From positions 147,306,849 through 147,370,848 of the forward strand of contig NC_081410.1 in the NCBI RefSeq assembly GCF_030272615.1: a DNA stretch of 64,000 nt. The letters run 5' to 3'. The translations under genes and the position numbers were made by a program. Under the pieces are notes generated by a model. The model saw only the letters and a list, made by a program, of their open reading frames with translations, did no database searches and was not told the origin of the DNA. Shown piece by piece: positions 12,689 through 23,883 of this stretch (its first letter is position 1; each line of letters starts with the position of its first letter). Source of the DNA: Cryptomeria japonica. Its lineage: Eukaryota; Streptophyta; Pinopsida; Cupressales; Cupressaceae.

Positions 12689-14085
12689 ATGGAGCGTCGC
12701 AGGAGACTAGGGCTTCGGCCAAGGGATTTGCAAGATTTTCGAGCACAAGGAGGATATTCTCAGGAGAGAAGGTTTGACTTTTAGAATGTACATCAAGGTT
12801 TCAACCAAATGCGAAATGGTAAACGACCCTAGCAAAAACCAAATAGGGCTTGGGAGGATCCGAACAGGTTTTTTTACTCTCACAAATAGTGGGGGGAGGA
12901 CTCTAGAGTTAGGGAGGCAAACTTCGGCAGTAATGAGAATTTTAGCAGTTTGGGGCATCGTAATAAAGAATACGGGCCAAAAACTATATGGCAACATTGC
13001 CAAGAGAAAGAATGGCGTCCAAAGTCAAAAATGCAAAAGGCAAATACTGCCCCAGTGAGGAGAGAGGAGGAGAGATTGGAGAAAATCTCGTTGATGCTGG
13101 ATAACCAAAGCTGGAATGGATCAGTGGCATTTTTCCAGGCGTGGGGCCTATTTTAAAATGTTTTGGAGATTGGCCATCTGTGGGTAAAATGAAAGGATGG
13201 TGTGCGGAAAACTGGAAATGCAAGATTGAGATAAAAACAATGCCAAATGGTTTCTTCTTGGTCATCACTAAGAATGAGAAGGATAAAAAGTGGATTCTAA
13301 ATAGTGGACCATTTTTTGTGGGGGGTAGAGGTTTATATATTCGGGAGTGGGAACCAAGTTTCAACCCTTTGCAAGCGTCAGTTGAAATGGTACCCATTTG
13401 GTTACGTTTATACAACCTGTCCAGAGAATATTGGAATGAGGAATATTTCCAAGCTATAGGTAATAAATTAGGGTCTTACATCAAAGCGAATGAGGCGATA
13501 GAGTCCAAAGATTTCAGTGTATATGCATGAATATGCATTGGTTGGAAACCCCATTACCCTCTTCTAGAAAATATAGAGATCATCACCAATGAAGGGCAAT
13601 GGCTTCAAAAGATTGAGATTGAAGAATCAAGTGAAAGATGCAAATACTGCAAAAAAGATGGTCACACGGAGGATACTTGTCTGATTGGCCCAAAAGGGAA
13701 AAATGTGGAATCAACGATCCAAGAAGAGTTAAACGTATTAGCGAGAAAAGATAAAGAAATGAGTGAGAAGGAAGTGGAGATTGGCATTATTCAAAATACT
13801 CAGATGCCCTTGATCCAAGAGGAGGCTTCGCCGGATGCAAACAAGATGATCTATTCGGAGGAAGAGATAATAGTGAACATTTCCCTAAGAGATAAACAAC
13901 TGGAGGTAGCAGGGTGGGTAGAAGAAGCTATTGTTCAGGTGGAGAAGGTAGCAGAGGTCCTGGATGAAGCGAAGTCGAGAGCCACATCCCTTGTGGGAAA
14001 GGGGCAACTACTGGAGGTGCCTGAGAAGATTGAGGGTTTGCAGGAGGATGCCCTAGAAAAGGGTGAAGTTAATGTAAGTAGATAA
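12689..14085 (+). pseudogene. LINE B ORF1 (gag-like with CCHC knuckle) remnant
   Basis: The start at 12689 gives MERRRRLGLRPRDLQDFRAQ, a basic Arg-rich N-terminus; stops interrupt the first 150 codons. After a frameshift near 13140-13156 the DUF4283-type core follows at 13141-13530: WPSVGKMKGWCAENWKC, then FFVGGRGLYIREWEP and a WLRLYNLSREYW block. A CX2CX4HX4C zinc knuckle (CKYCKKDGHTEDTC) lies at 13639-13680. The tail to 14085 is Glu/Lys-rich. The role in the family is binding the element RNA. At least one frameshift and several in-frame stops inactivate it. Confidence 0.8.
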
Positions 14086-14309
14086 TTTGAGGGAGAAGGG
14101 GACGATAATGAATGGGGATGGATGGATGAGGAAGACATCCTGGAGACAAGGATAGTAGAGCAGATCGAGCCTGAATGGAACAAGATTTGTCTGGGAGAAA
14201 AAAGATCTACAAGTAGGAAATCAAATCAAGTTAGAATTGAAATGGTCGGAAGTGCTAAGGGACAATGCAAACTCATAGTAGGGAAGGGAATTACCCTTCC
14301 TGAAGGACA

Positions 14310-17300
14310 ATGAAAATCATAACATGGAATGTTAGGGGCTACAATGCCCCTGATAAACATCGATTGATCAAAAGAGGTTTGGATCAATTAAGGCCTGATG
14401 TAGTTTTTCTACAAGAAACTAAGCTTAATAACGAGGATTCATATATGCTCTTTAGATCTTGGAAGCAGTGGAAGGGAGTCTTTGTTGATTCAAAGGGTGC
14501 ATCGGGAGGTTTGGGTATTCTCTGGAACCCATCCAATCATAGGGTGGAGGTACTGGATGACTCCCGTATGTGGAAGGTGTGTAAGATCCATTCCTTCCCT
14601 TTAAATACTGATTTCTTTTTTATTAATGTGTATGGACCGACTAAACCATATCAACAAGGAAATTTCTGGCAATCCCTTTCCTCCCTGATCCAAAAACTGG
14701 AGGAAGGAACTATCATTATTGGGGGAGACTTTAATGCAATTTTGGAAACAAGTGACAAAGTGGGGGGAAAGAGAGGTCCTACATCTTCCCAAGCAAATTT
14801 TCAAAATTTTGTGATCAATAGTGGTCTCAAAGAAATCAAATCCAAGGAAGGACAATTTACATGGTCGAACAAAAGGATTTTGGGGAACCATGTAGCGGAA
14901 AAACTAGATCATTTTTTCCTGGGAGGGGTTTGGGCAGATTCCCCCCTCCTTTTTGTCTCAAATATCCAACCGATGGTTGCTTCGGACCATCTATCAGTGG
15001 AGCTAATTATAGCCTTTGATAGCCCTCCCATTAGGTGCCCCTTTAAATTTGAAAAGATGTGGCTGAGGGATGGGAGTCTGTGAGACCTGATTGCAGAATG
15101 GTGGGTTGAGACTCCTGAGGTGCTTGGTACAATGGCTTTTAGGTTTGTTAAGAAATTGAAATTTGTTAAGTCTAAGGTTAAAGAGTGGAAGAGGACTAAA
15201 TTTGGGAATATGTTTGCTAATAAGCAAGAGTTGGAGGAGAAGTTGGCCACATTACAAGAAACAATAATTCAAAATGGAATGTCCTCGGAGTCTTTTTTGC
15301 AGGAATGTGATTTTAAAAATCAATACAATGAGATGTTGGCACAGGAAGAAATCTATTGGTAGTAAAAATCAAAGGAGTACTAGCTTAAGGAAGGGGACAG
15401 AATACTAAATTCTTCCATAATTCGGTCAAGGCCAGAAGATCCATGAACAAAATCACCTCCATCCATAACAAGGAAAATGTCCTTTTGGAAAACTCAGGGA
15501 TATCAACAGTGGGGCAGTCAGTTTCTTCTCGACTCTATTGTCAAAGGAGGGTAATATAAGTTTAGAGGATCAACAAAATGGACTTAATGCTATTCTGAAG
15601 CTGATCACAGAAGCACAAAATCAGGCACTCATGAAACCTATCCAGTTTGACAAGGTTCGGAAGGCATTTTTCAGCATGATGGGGGACAAAGCCCCAAGCC
15701 CGGATGGCTTCCCGACTTTCTTCTATCAGAATTTTTGGGATTTAGTTGGGAAAGAGGTTTGGGATGTGGTGGAGGAATCACAGAGAAAGGCGTATGTTGC
15801 AAAGGAATTGAATTGTACACTTATAGCCCTTATCCCCAAAGTGGAGCACCCAACATCTTTTAATGATTTCAGGCCAATCTCTTTGTGTAATACCATTTTT
15901 AAAATAGTAACGAAATTCATCTCTAATAGATTGAAACCAATTTTAAATCACATTATCTCAAAAGAGTAGAGCAGGTTTGTTCTAGGAAGATCGATTGTTG
16001 AAGGAATAATAATTGCACATGAAGCCATTCACACTATAAGATTATCAAAAGTGGATAGAATGTTGATTAAATTGGATATTAGAAAAGCTTATGACATGGT
16101 GGATTGAGAATTCCTATTCCAGGTCCTTAACAGATTTGGTTTCTCAGAAGGATGGATTAACTAGGTTCGTGCATGTTTAGATGGAGTTTGGACCTTGGTG
16201 TTGGTAAATGGTAGCCCACAAGGTTTCTTCCAAACCTCCTATGGAATCAGACAAGGGGATCCTTTATCCCCCTTCTTATTCATCATTTTGGCTGAAGTGT
16301 TCAAAATATTGATTCTTTCTCAGAGGAATCAAGGTAGTTGGAAAGGGATTCAAATAGCGAAAGGAATGGATCCGATCACCCATCAGCAATTTGTGGATGA
16401 TACCTTGTTATGCAGACATTCATCACTACAAGAGGCTAGAGTAATTAGAAAGACAATAGATACTTTCTGCAGGGCATATGGTCAACAAGTCAATTGGACA
16501 AAATCAAAAGTTCTATTTTTCAACACAGGGGGGGGAAGACAACAAGAAATCATAAACATTCTAGGAGTCAAAGTGGGCACCTTACCTGGAAAATTCTTGG
16601 GTATCCCTTTATTTGGGGGGCCGAACCATATGGAATTGTGGCATAGCCTTATTGACAGTAGTGTCAATCATTTTGAAGGATGGAAAAGTAAATGGCTTAC
16701 CTTGGCTGGAAGATTAATGCTCCTCAAATTGGTCCTATCTACCCTACCTATATATTCCATGATGGCTCTAAAGATCCTAGTGAAAGTGATCAGACACATT
16801 AACAGAGGAATGAGAAAATTTCTTTGGAATGGTAAAGAGGTGAGTGACAAGATCCCCTTGATGGTGTGGGACAAAGTCTGTCAACCCAAGTTGGTGGGGG
16901 GGCAGGTATGAGGAAGTGGACTTTTCTTAATGAGGCAATGGGAGCAAATTTGGTATGGCAAATGTACTCTCATCCGAACCGAAAGTGGGTACAAATTTTA
17001 AAACATAAATATCTAGATCAAATGAGTAGGGAATGAATTTTTACCCTTAGAATCCTCCCCAAAGGCTCTGCTATCTAGAATTTCATATGTTCTTGCAGAC
17101 ATGTGATCACTGAGCATATCACATGGGAACTAGGTAAAGGGACAATGGCCAAATTCTAGACAGACTCCTAGGAGGGCAGGCCAGCACTTAACCAAAGGCA
17201 AGGTTGTGAGGAAATAAGCGAATTACGGAAACACAGTGGGGTGTGAAGGTAGCAGATTTCATCACAAAGTGCAGGATAAATGGAGTAGACCTCTGGAAAT

Positions 17301-18537
17301 GGAAGAAGATGGGCAATCCTCCTATGACTTCAAACCAGAAGGCTCAGTTGAAGTCCATCCTACAGGAGTATAGCCACCTCTGTCGAATAAGGAAGATACG
17401 CTTAGATGGTGTGGATCAAAATCTGGGCAATATTCGGTCAAAATTGGCCATGGCATTTTAGAAAATTTGGAAGCAAGGGTGGAATTACCAACTAAACTAT
17501 TGTGGAGCTCTTCTATCCTCCTAAAAGTAGGAGCATTCTCATGGTTGGTTTTAAGAAAGAGAATCCTGACCGGAGAAAGACTATGTTGATTAGGCTTCCT
17601 GGGTCCATTTAGGTGCACAATGTGTAAAAACATTGAAGAAACTTTGGATCATCTGATACTTCAATGTGAGGAGGCACAGAAGGTATGGAAATTCCTTCTT
17701 GGTAAACTGAATTGGGCCACCCTGCTTCCTAATTCAATTTTTGACATTTTTACAAGTTGGAGAATACCCTGCTGAAAATCAGTCTGTTCCAGCTTATGGT
17801 TAGTGGCCCCATCTCTTGTAGTATGGTAAATTTGGAAGGAGAGAAACAGGAGAATTTTCCAAAATAAATCAGAATCTAAGGAGAATTTGTGTGTAAGGGT
17901 GGAAAGAGCAATAGCTGAAGCAGTTTTTGTGGCGGCCAAGAATCATAATTTAACAAAACATCCATTCACAAATGACGATAGAGATATGCAAGCAAATTGG
18001 CCTCTGATCCATTGCCAACCTGTTAATGGGTCTTCGAGGGTTGATACGGCTTTTTCTTTACAAAAGATTAAATGGGAACCACCGAGCAAACAATGGATAA
18101 AGATCAATTTTGATGGCGCATCAAAAGGAAATCTGGGAACCTCAAGTGTTGGAGTGGTGGTGAGAGACAACAATGGATTAATCCTATTCAAAGGAGCTCA
18201 GCGATTATAGGATGGTACTAACAATGAACCAGAGGTCTAGGCAGCTTTTCTAGCAACAGAACTAGCCTTAAACATGAAAGCCCAACGGTTGCATTTAGAA
18301 GGGGACTCTCAAATAGTTATCAATGCAATAGCTAAAAGCAACACACCATGTTGGAAGCTAAACCGATGGGTGGCTACGATCCGAGAGAAACTTAACACAT
18401 TTGTGGAGTTTTGTGTCTCACATATTAGGAGGGGAGCAAATGCAATAGCAGATTTGCTATCAAACATTGGAAGTGAACTAGATAGTTGTGTGGCCAAATG
18501 GTGGAAAGGTGATGGTCGTGTGTGGGAATGGTACTAA
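14310..18537 (+). pseudogene. LINE B ORF2 remnant (endonuclease, RT, RNase H)
   Basis: The start at 14310 gives MKIITWNVRGYNAPDKHRL. The endonuclease domain to 15083 is nearly intact, with FLQETK, VYGPTKP, GGDFNAI and SDH. RT spans about 15600-16911 with SPDGFP, IALIPKVEHPTSFNDFRPIS, IRQGDPLSPFLF, and FVDDTLL as the catalytic block near 16395. The zf-RVT region lies at about 17480-17850. RNase H runs from about 18100 to 18537 (INFDGASKGN, EGDS, then NAIADLLSN). Stops at 15083, 15362, 15969 and 18210, plus frameshifts, break the frame. In intact relatives this protein nicks target DNA and copies the element RNA there. Confidence 0.9.
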
Positions 18538-18875
18538 TTGCAATTTTTTCGAAATGTGTAGTCTTCAACTTGTTAATGCAAGCAAAATTTGGCAAGTACA
18601 TATGCCAAGATGGCTACTGCTCCTTGAAGAAGGAGTTGTCTGTGGCAGGTCGCATGATCAGAGTGAGGGGAGGATGGCAGAAAAACCCTGCTCTTGATCT
18701 CATGGCATTAATGCCTTATCCTTCGCACTCATTACCCATCCTATATGATGGAGGCAGAATTTACTACCCTTTGAGTTGCGTGTCAGGGTTTTTTTGAAGT
18801 AGAACTAATTGTATCTATGTAGCTTCTGTATGACATTTTATTGTAGGAATTGTTGTTTTGAAATTGCAAGTGACC

Positions 18876-19548
18876 ATGGAGGCTAATTTCATTCTGCGAA
18901 CAGACAAGAAGTTGGTGCCCTTTTTGGGCAAGGTATCAGATAAGCGGATGCAAGGAATTTTCTAGTTTAAGGAGGAAAAGTTGTGGGTGGTAGCTCATCT
19001 TATGCTTGCAGAGGAGGTGGGTATATCCATCACCAATATCGAACTAACATGGAGGTGTACTCTTTGCTTCTAGCGTGGGCCTGTGAGTTTGAACCGGAGG
19101 TGGAAAAGGTAAAACTTACACTGATCAAATTGATCGATGGGGAGTTTTGGATTAACCTGGATTCAATCTTGGAATGGGTGGTACCACGAGTTGGCATTCG
19201 AATCAAGGAAGAGGACGACTAGGAGGAATTGCTTCCTTTTATTCGTGGTCTGGATGATGCAATCAAAGACCAATATCGTGAACGTGCTCGAGTGGGGTGG
19301 GAAGCGATGAAACTCTTTGTGAAATTAACCAGAGTGGATGAAGTCCTTAAGGCTCTACATGTGGTGGCAAGGACCTAAGAGATATATTTGAAGAAGGAAG
19401 GGTCATTCAGTTTCTGGCAAGCTTGGAGGGTGACCCTGACTTCGGATGTCTGGATTGCATCCCAAAGATGAAAGTTGAAGCGGCAAAAGAGAAAGAACCG
19501 ACTTCTAAAGAGGAAAGGGAGGAGGTGACCCAGGGGGATAGTGAGTGA
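18876..19548 (+). pseudogene. LINE B ORF3: extra reading frame after RNase H
   Basis: About 340 bases after RNase H a frame opens with MEANFILRTDKK and continues ...FLGKVSDKRMQGIF before a stop. It resumes after a shift with QYRTNMEVYSLLLAWA and runs on to an acidic/basic C-terminus ending near 19548 (EEVTQGDSE). Related sequence follows RNase H in LINE D (28751-29494) and LINE E (20082-20808). I do not recognise the family. It could be the C-terminal part of ORF2 or a separate ORF; the Met start and the gap favour a separate frame. Two or more stops and shifts inactivate this copy. Confidence 0.6.
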
Positions 19549-19829
19549 GCTTCCTATCGGCCATTGTTTTTGTATTTTTCCTAAATAGTTTCATCTATTA
19601 GTTTTTACTCTAAAACTTTTATTTTTGCTGGATCATTTGGTTTGGAGAACCAGCAAAGAACTAGTTTTTTAGTGCTACTACAAGTTGTAGGGTAGGGTAA
19701 TTCACAAGTTTGAACTGTGGGTAGTATGGGTTTCATATTTTCTATGTTTATGCATAGTGTAAGACTGCAAATTTTATATATTTAACTCTCTGTATCAATA
19801 GAATGAAAAAATTTACCGATCAAAAAAAA

Positions 19830-19841
19830 AATCTTGTAAAT
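19830..19841. repeat. Target-site duplication, right copy (LINE B)
   Basis: AATCTTGTAAAT after the A-run, matching 12669-12680. Confidence 0.85.
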
Positions 19842-19854
19842 AAGGGGATTTTTC

Positions 19855-19867
19855 GGTGTATAAGTAT
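19855..19867. repeat. Target-site duplication, left copy (LINE E)
   Basis: GGTGTATAAGTAT, identical to 21632-21644. It lies only 13 bases beyond the right duplication of LINE B. Confidence 0.85.
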
Positions 19868-20081
19868 TTTTTTTATCGATAACCAGGATAATATATTGCT
19901 TAAAATAGGAAAGATTTACATCAAAAAAGCAGATAGATAGTCTACCACAACATGGGGTCTTGCCCCTATTACAAAAAAGGAACCCGAAAAAGACACCAGA
20001 CCTACAGGGCCATCAACTACAAAAAACCAACATACATACACATACCCCACAAAAAGAACCTGATTGGCCAAGAGGACCTAT

Positions 20082-20808
20082 CTACTGAAACCATCCCAAG
20101 GCCTCCTCCCTTGAAAAGTTAGGAATACCCCAGCTGGGCCCTACATCATGCATCTCACTCCCTCCACCTGGCACTATTCCAGGTCTATCACCACACAGCG
20201 AACCGTGCTCCACCACCTTCGCTTGCTTCCGTGGAATCTGATGGTGAACCATAGGCCTCCCATCCTCATCCAGAGGAGCCTTAGACCGAATTGGAGTCAC
20301 CTTTCTGCAAATCTTCACTCGCTCAGTCGGCCCCAACTCATGCACATACTGCACAATCTCTCTTCATCCCTTCCTTGTGTTCTCCACCTGCAAATCAACT
20401 GGTCGAGAAGCTGACCAAATTACGAATGGTTGCAGCTCCCCCACTTCAATGCCAATCCTTTGCCACGGTCCTTCCATTGACTTTAACCCTTCGCCAACAA
20501 CAACTCGAGCCACCATTACCTTCAAACCACCCACCCATTTGGGTCTCAACACCAAAGATACGACCCACTGCACTTCCTCCGTCAACTTTCCCACTAGAAA
20601 GGCTAGGGCAACGAACAGCGATGAGATATCAAGGTTAGTTATAGGTTGATAGTCAGACACTAGAAATTCCTCCCTAAAAATCAACCTCACTGCCCTCCAA
20701 AATTCCTCTCCATCCACCCTAAAGACATTCATCAACCTATTGCTAGAGATCAGGCCACGAAAAAGCAAGCATTTGCCCGTCCGTCGTCAAGGAAAAATTT
20801 GCCTCCAT
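20082..20808 (-). pseudogene. LINE E ORF3: extra reading frame after RNase H
   Basis: The minus-strand frame opens MEANFSLTTDGQMLAF at 20808. After one frameshift it continues RGLISSNRLMNVF, EEFWRAVRLIFREEFLVSDY and PITNLDISSLFVALAF. A stop at 20364 is followed in the same frame by sequence to 20082. The first residues match LINE B ORF3 (MEANF.L.TD), and the F-x-G-x-[IV]-S-x-x-R-[LM] block aligns with both LINE B and LINE D. Function unknown. A Gly/Val-rich middle and a Lys/Arg/Pro-rich C-terminal part are visible. Confidence 0.6.
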
Positions 20809-21052
20809 CTTGACTCGCCTCAGCACCAAAACCTGCACACACAACCAACACCAAATACCAGCCACTGCAAAATGCCAGGGAGCCAAAATCAAAGGCCTTA
20901 AAAAGCCACCACCATCACATGACATGATTGCTCCACAGGAATCGCAAAAAAACCATGCATCATCACCCATCACCGCTAGGCCACTTGCAACATCATCATA
21001 GATCACAATCCACAAGGACCATAACTTCCCGCAAGTCCAGGGACACAAAGAG

Positions 21053-21590
21053 TCATTTCAAAAACAATCTCTGGTTCACTTTCCTAAGACTAAGCAATAC
21101 GACCAAAATCATAAGAACTACCATTTGAAATTCCTCGAACAATCTAAAGTTATTTTCCAAAGAGCCATTCACTCCCACATTTGAAATCTTGTCAGCTTCC
21201 ACATTTGCATCCCTGAGAACGTGGGTCACCTTAAAATCTTCAAACCCACACAAAAGAAGTTTCATTCTTTGAACGTGCTTGTCTAAGTGTCACACCTCCA
21301 TTCGACCTCTAGCTATCCCATTCGCTACAATCTAAGAGTCTCCCTCCAAATGGAGTTTATTCACTCCCAAGTTCTTAGCCGTGAGAATGGCTTCTAACGC
21401 CGCTTGACACTCAGTAGCGTTGTTTGATCCATCCACCAATATTTTAGCTCCTATGGCTAGAATATTGCCACAATCATCTCGGGCTATTACCCAACTTCAG
21501 AGACCCCTTGATTACCCCTCGAAGCACCATCAAAATTAACCTTAGTCTAACCTTTATCTGGTGGGGCCCACTCTTGTCTTGATTCACCCT
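21053..21590 (-). pseudogene. LINE E RNase H domain remnant
   Basis: Minus-strand translation gives VNFDGAS, then LHLEGDS and a C-terminal VLRDANVEADKISN block. These are the D, D and D positions of a plant LINE RNase H. Stops interrupt it. The RT and endonuclease are absent because the element is 5'-truncated at 21631. Confidence 0.8.
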
Positions 21591-21631
21591 TCCTTTGAGG
21601 ATTAGCCCTCAGAAGCCCATTAGCAGGCCTT

Positions 21632-21644
21632 GGTGTATAAGTAT
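21632..21644. repeat. Target-site duplication, right copy (LINE E)
   Basis: GGTGTATAAGTAT, matching 19855-19867. Confidence 0.85.
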
Positions 21645-22001
21645 ATATTAAATATATATATATATAGACAATAAAATTGATTTATTGTATAGGGTTTTGA
21701 TTCACACCATTTGAATTAAATAAAAAATTAAACTATTTCATTACAAGCATTACATGACAAATATTTCTATTTAAAAAAAAACCAAGTATGTATCTTTAAT
21801 GATTATAGTTTTATATTTATTTTAATATTTTTTGAAAATTAAAATTTTGACTCCTATTCTTTTTTTTGGAGGTTTAGGGTGCTCTTTCAACTAGGGCACA
21901 TTTTTTGAGGGTGTCACTGGTTGCAAGCCGCCACCGAGTGCGAGGGCTCCTTGGCTTTGTTGGGCAGCCCTTGAGCAATAACTGCTGGCCTACCGTAATT
22001 A

Positions 22002-23742
22002 ATGGAGGCTGATAATGATGTTCGAATAAAAGTTAAACCGCCCATTCTCCATACCACCAAGAACAAGCACATGAGATGGAAGACCTTCAGCCAGGCGGTG
22101 GAGGGCAAGCAGATTCTATTCCCGATTGATGCGAGAATTGAGGTTGCACCGCAGCAAAAAGATGATGCCCATCTTGCGCGAGAAGAAGGTGAGGTTTTCC
22201 CCTCCAAGTGCATCATCATTAAACCCAATGGTTCAATGCTTTCTGCTATTTCTTCTAAGATTTCGAGGCTTAGGGACGGCTATTTTTTTTGCTGATTTTG
22301 ATGTAAATAATGTACCATCTCATCAATACATGAACAAATGGTTGCAAGATGTGTGGGTCAATAAGCTAGGGTTTCATTTTTCATTTTGTAGAATGATTCA
22401 AAAGGGTCTGTTCTTAATTTTTTTTAATAATAAAGAAAGCCAAAGCAAAATTGTCAACAAATAGTTCTGGTCGGTGGGGAATTCATCTTTTAGGGCTATA
22501 CGTTGGGACCCTGAGCCTTGTAATGATGAAATTCTTGCCCTTTCTTCTCCAAAATGGATAACCATTAAAAATATCCCCCCTTTCCTCTAGTCTTGTATAG
22601 ATAGAATTGCAGAACCCTTGGGAAAAATTATAAAAATTGACTCCTCCCCCTCAGTTCTTCTACATCTTGATGTTAGTTTACTCATAGCCCTAAAACCGGG
22701 TATTGTATACCCCATCGAAATTGCTATCTGCCTTGATAATAAAACCTTATGTTGTCCAATTGAGTACATGGGTGGTGTAGATGCCTACCATTTTTGTAAA
22801 TTAAGTGATCACTTTAGAAGCAAATGCCCTTTATTAAATAAAAAATCTAGCAGGGTTAAAAACCCCTCTTCCGGTCCCCCACCATCTGAGCCTCAGGCTA
22901 CTCCCTCTAAGCCTCCTCTAACTGTTATTGCTCAAAATATTTCCCCCACTCCCCCCATCTGACTTCTTACCCCCACCACCGACTGCCCCTCACCCTTTCG
23001 TCCCCCCCTTCCTCCTCGGCCACCTCGATGGCTATCTCTATCATGAACTACAGTAATACTATTAAAGATGCCCTTTCCACCACCCATCCCCTACCCTTCA
23101 ACCCCTCTGAATTTGTTGATAACCCTAAATTTCACTTGGGTCTGAGATCCCAGAACACTCAACAACTTGTGTTGGAAAATTGAGAAGAGTTGTTGAAGCT
23201 AGGAAGGTTCTTGAGAAAGACCTTCAGAAGTAGAAGTTCAAAATTGAAGCCTCCTCGTGGAAGATGCCTGGCCTTGAGGACATGGATAGGAGTGCTCCAC
23301 TTATAATAGATACCATTAGCAGTGCCTCTAATTAGGGCCTTGAATTGTCTGCATTTAGGGGTCCTACTGAAATTAAAACTGATGAGATCTATCATTCTAT
23401 CCTAGATATGAAAGTTGGTGGACTTAACCCTACTATGGATGAGATCTTAGTAGATCCTCTAGGTGCATCCAATGGCTCAGAGACCTCTGGGAAAGACCCT
23501 GGTAGTAGTACCTATTGTACTTCTAGCACCCCTATTGATGCCCTGAATGCAGAGCAAACTGTTACACAAGACAAGGGGATCAACATGGACCCCTTCACTC
23601 CTGGATACACCAATTTTGAACAAGGCTCGGTAGATACACAGGAAGGGTTTACTATGGTCAAACACAGGAAGTCTAGAAGGAAGAGATCCCCCAAGAATAG
23701 TAACGATAGTGCCTCTAGGAAGGAATCCCTTGGCCCCGAATA
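22002..23742 (+). pseudogene. LINE C ORF1 (gag-like, knuckle) remnant
   Basis: The start at 22002 gives MEADNDVRIKVKPPI. A conserved block follows: FSQAVEG, then HQYMNKWLQDVWVNKLGF. A cysteine motif (YHFCKLSDHFRSKCP, CX8-9C-type) lies near 22790-22830. The C-terminal half is Ser/Pro-rich and ends in a basic stretch (VKHRKSRRKRSPKNS). Stops near 22294 and 22462 and later shifts break it. It ends about 140 bases before ORF2. The role in the family is binding element RNA. Confidence 0.7.
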
Positions 23743-23883
23743 GATATTCGGGGCAAGGAAAAAGAGAGGTAGACCCTACTCCTCTATTGCATTTGATGCT
23801 AGCAATATCACAAATAAAGAAGAGTGTCCTAAATGTTTTGAGGTATTTAAATCCCAAATGGACCCTATCCAACAAAGTGAGCC

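Larger units (their letters stand above)
12681..19829 (+). mobile_element. LINE B: full-length L1-type LINE with target-site duplication
   Basis: The element is about 7.15 kb between two copies of AATCTTGTAAAT. ORF1 begins only eight bases inside the left boundary, so the 5' end looks complete. In order it carries ORF1 with a zinc knuckle, ORF2 (endonuclease, RT, zf-RVT, RNase H) and a third frame at 18876. It ends TTTACCGATCAAAAAAAAA. Every frame has stops or frameshifts, so it is inactive, but the intact duplication and recognisable domains make it one of the better-preserved elements here. Confidence 0.92.
19868..21631 (-). mobile_element. LINE E: 5'-truncated LINE with target-site duplication
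   Basis: A minus-strand element of 1.76 kb between two copies of GGTGTATAAGTAT. Its 3' end (minus strand) is ATCGATAAAAAAAA, close to the LINE B tail (ACCGATCAAAAAAAAA). The 5' end starts just upstream of RNase H, as expected from incomplete reverse transcription. It carries a decayed RNase H domain and an ORF3. Confidence 0.9.

Noticed and set aside
20148-20640. Plus-strand Pro/Thr/Ser-rich frames
   Set aside because: They lie opposite the LINE E ORF3 frame, which aligns with LINEs B and D; the plus-strand frames are shadows.
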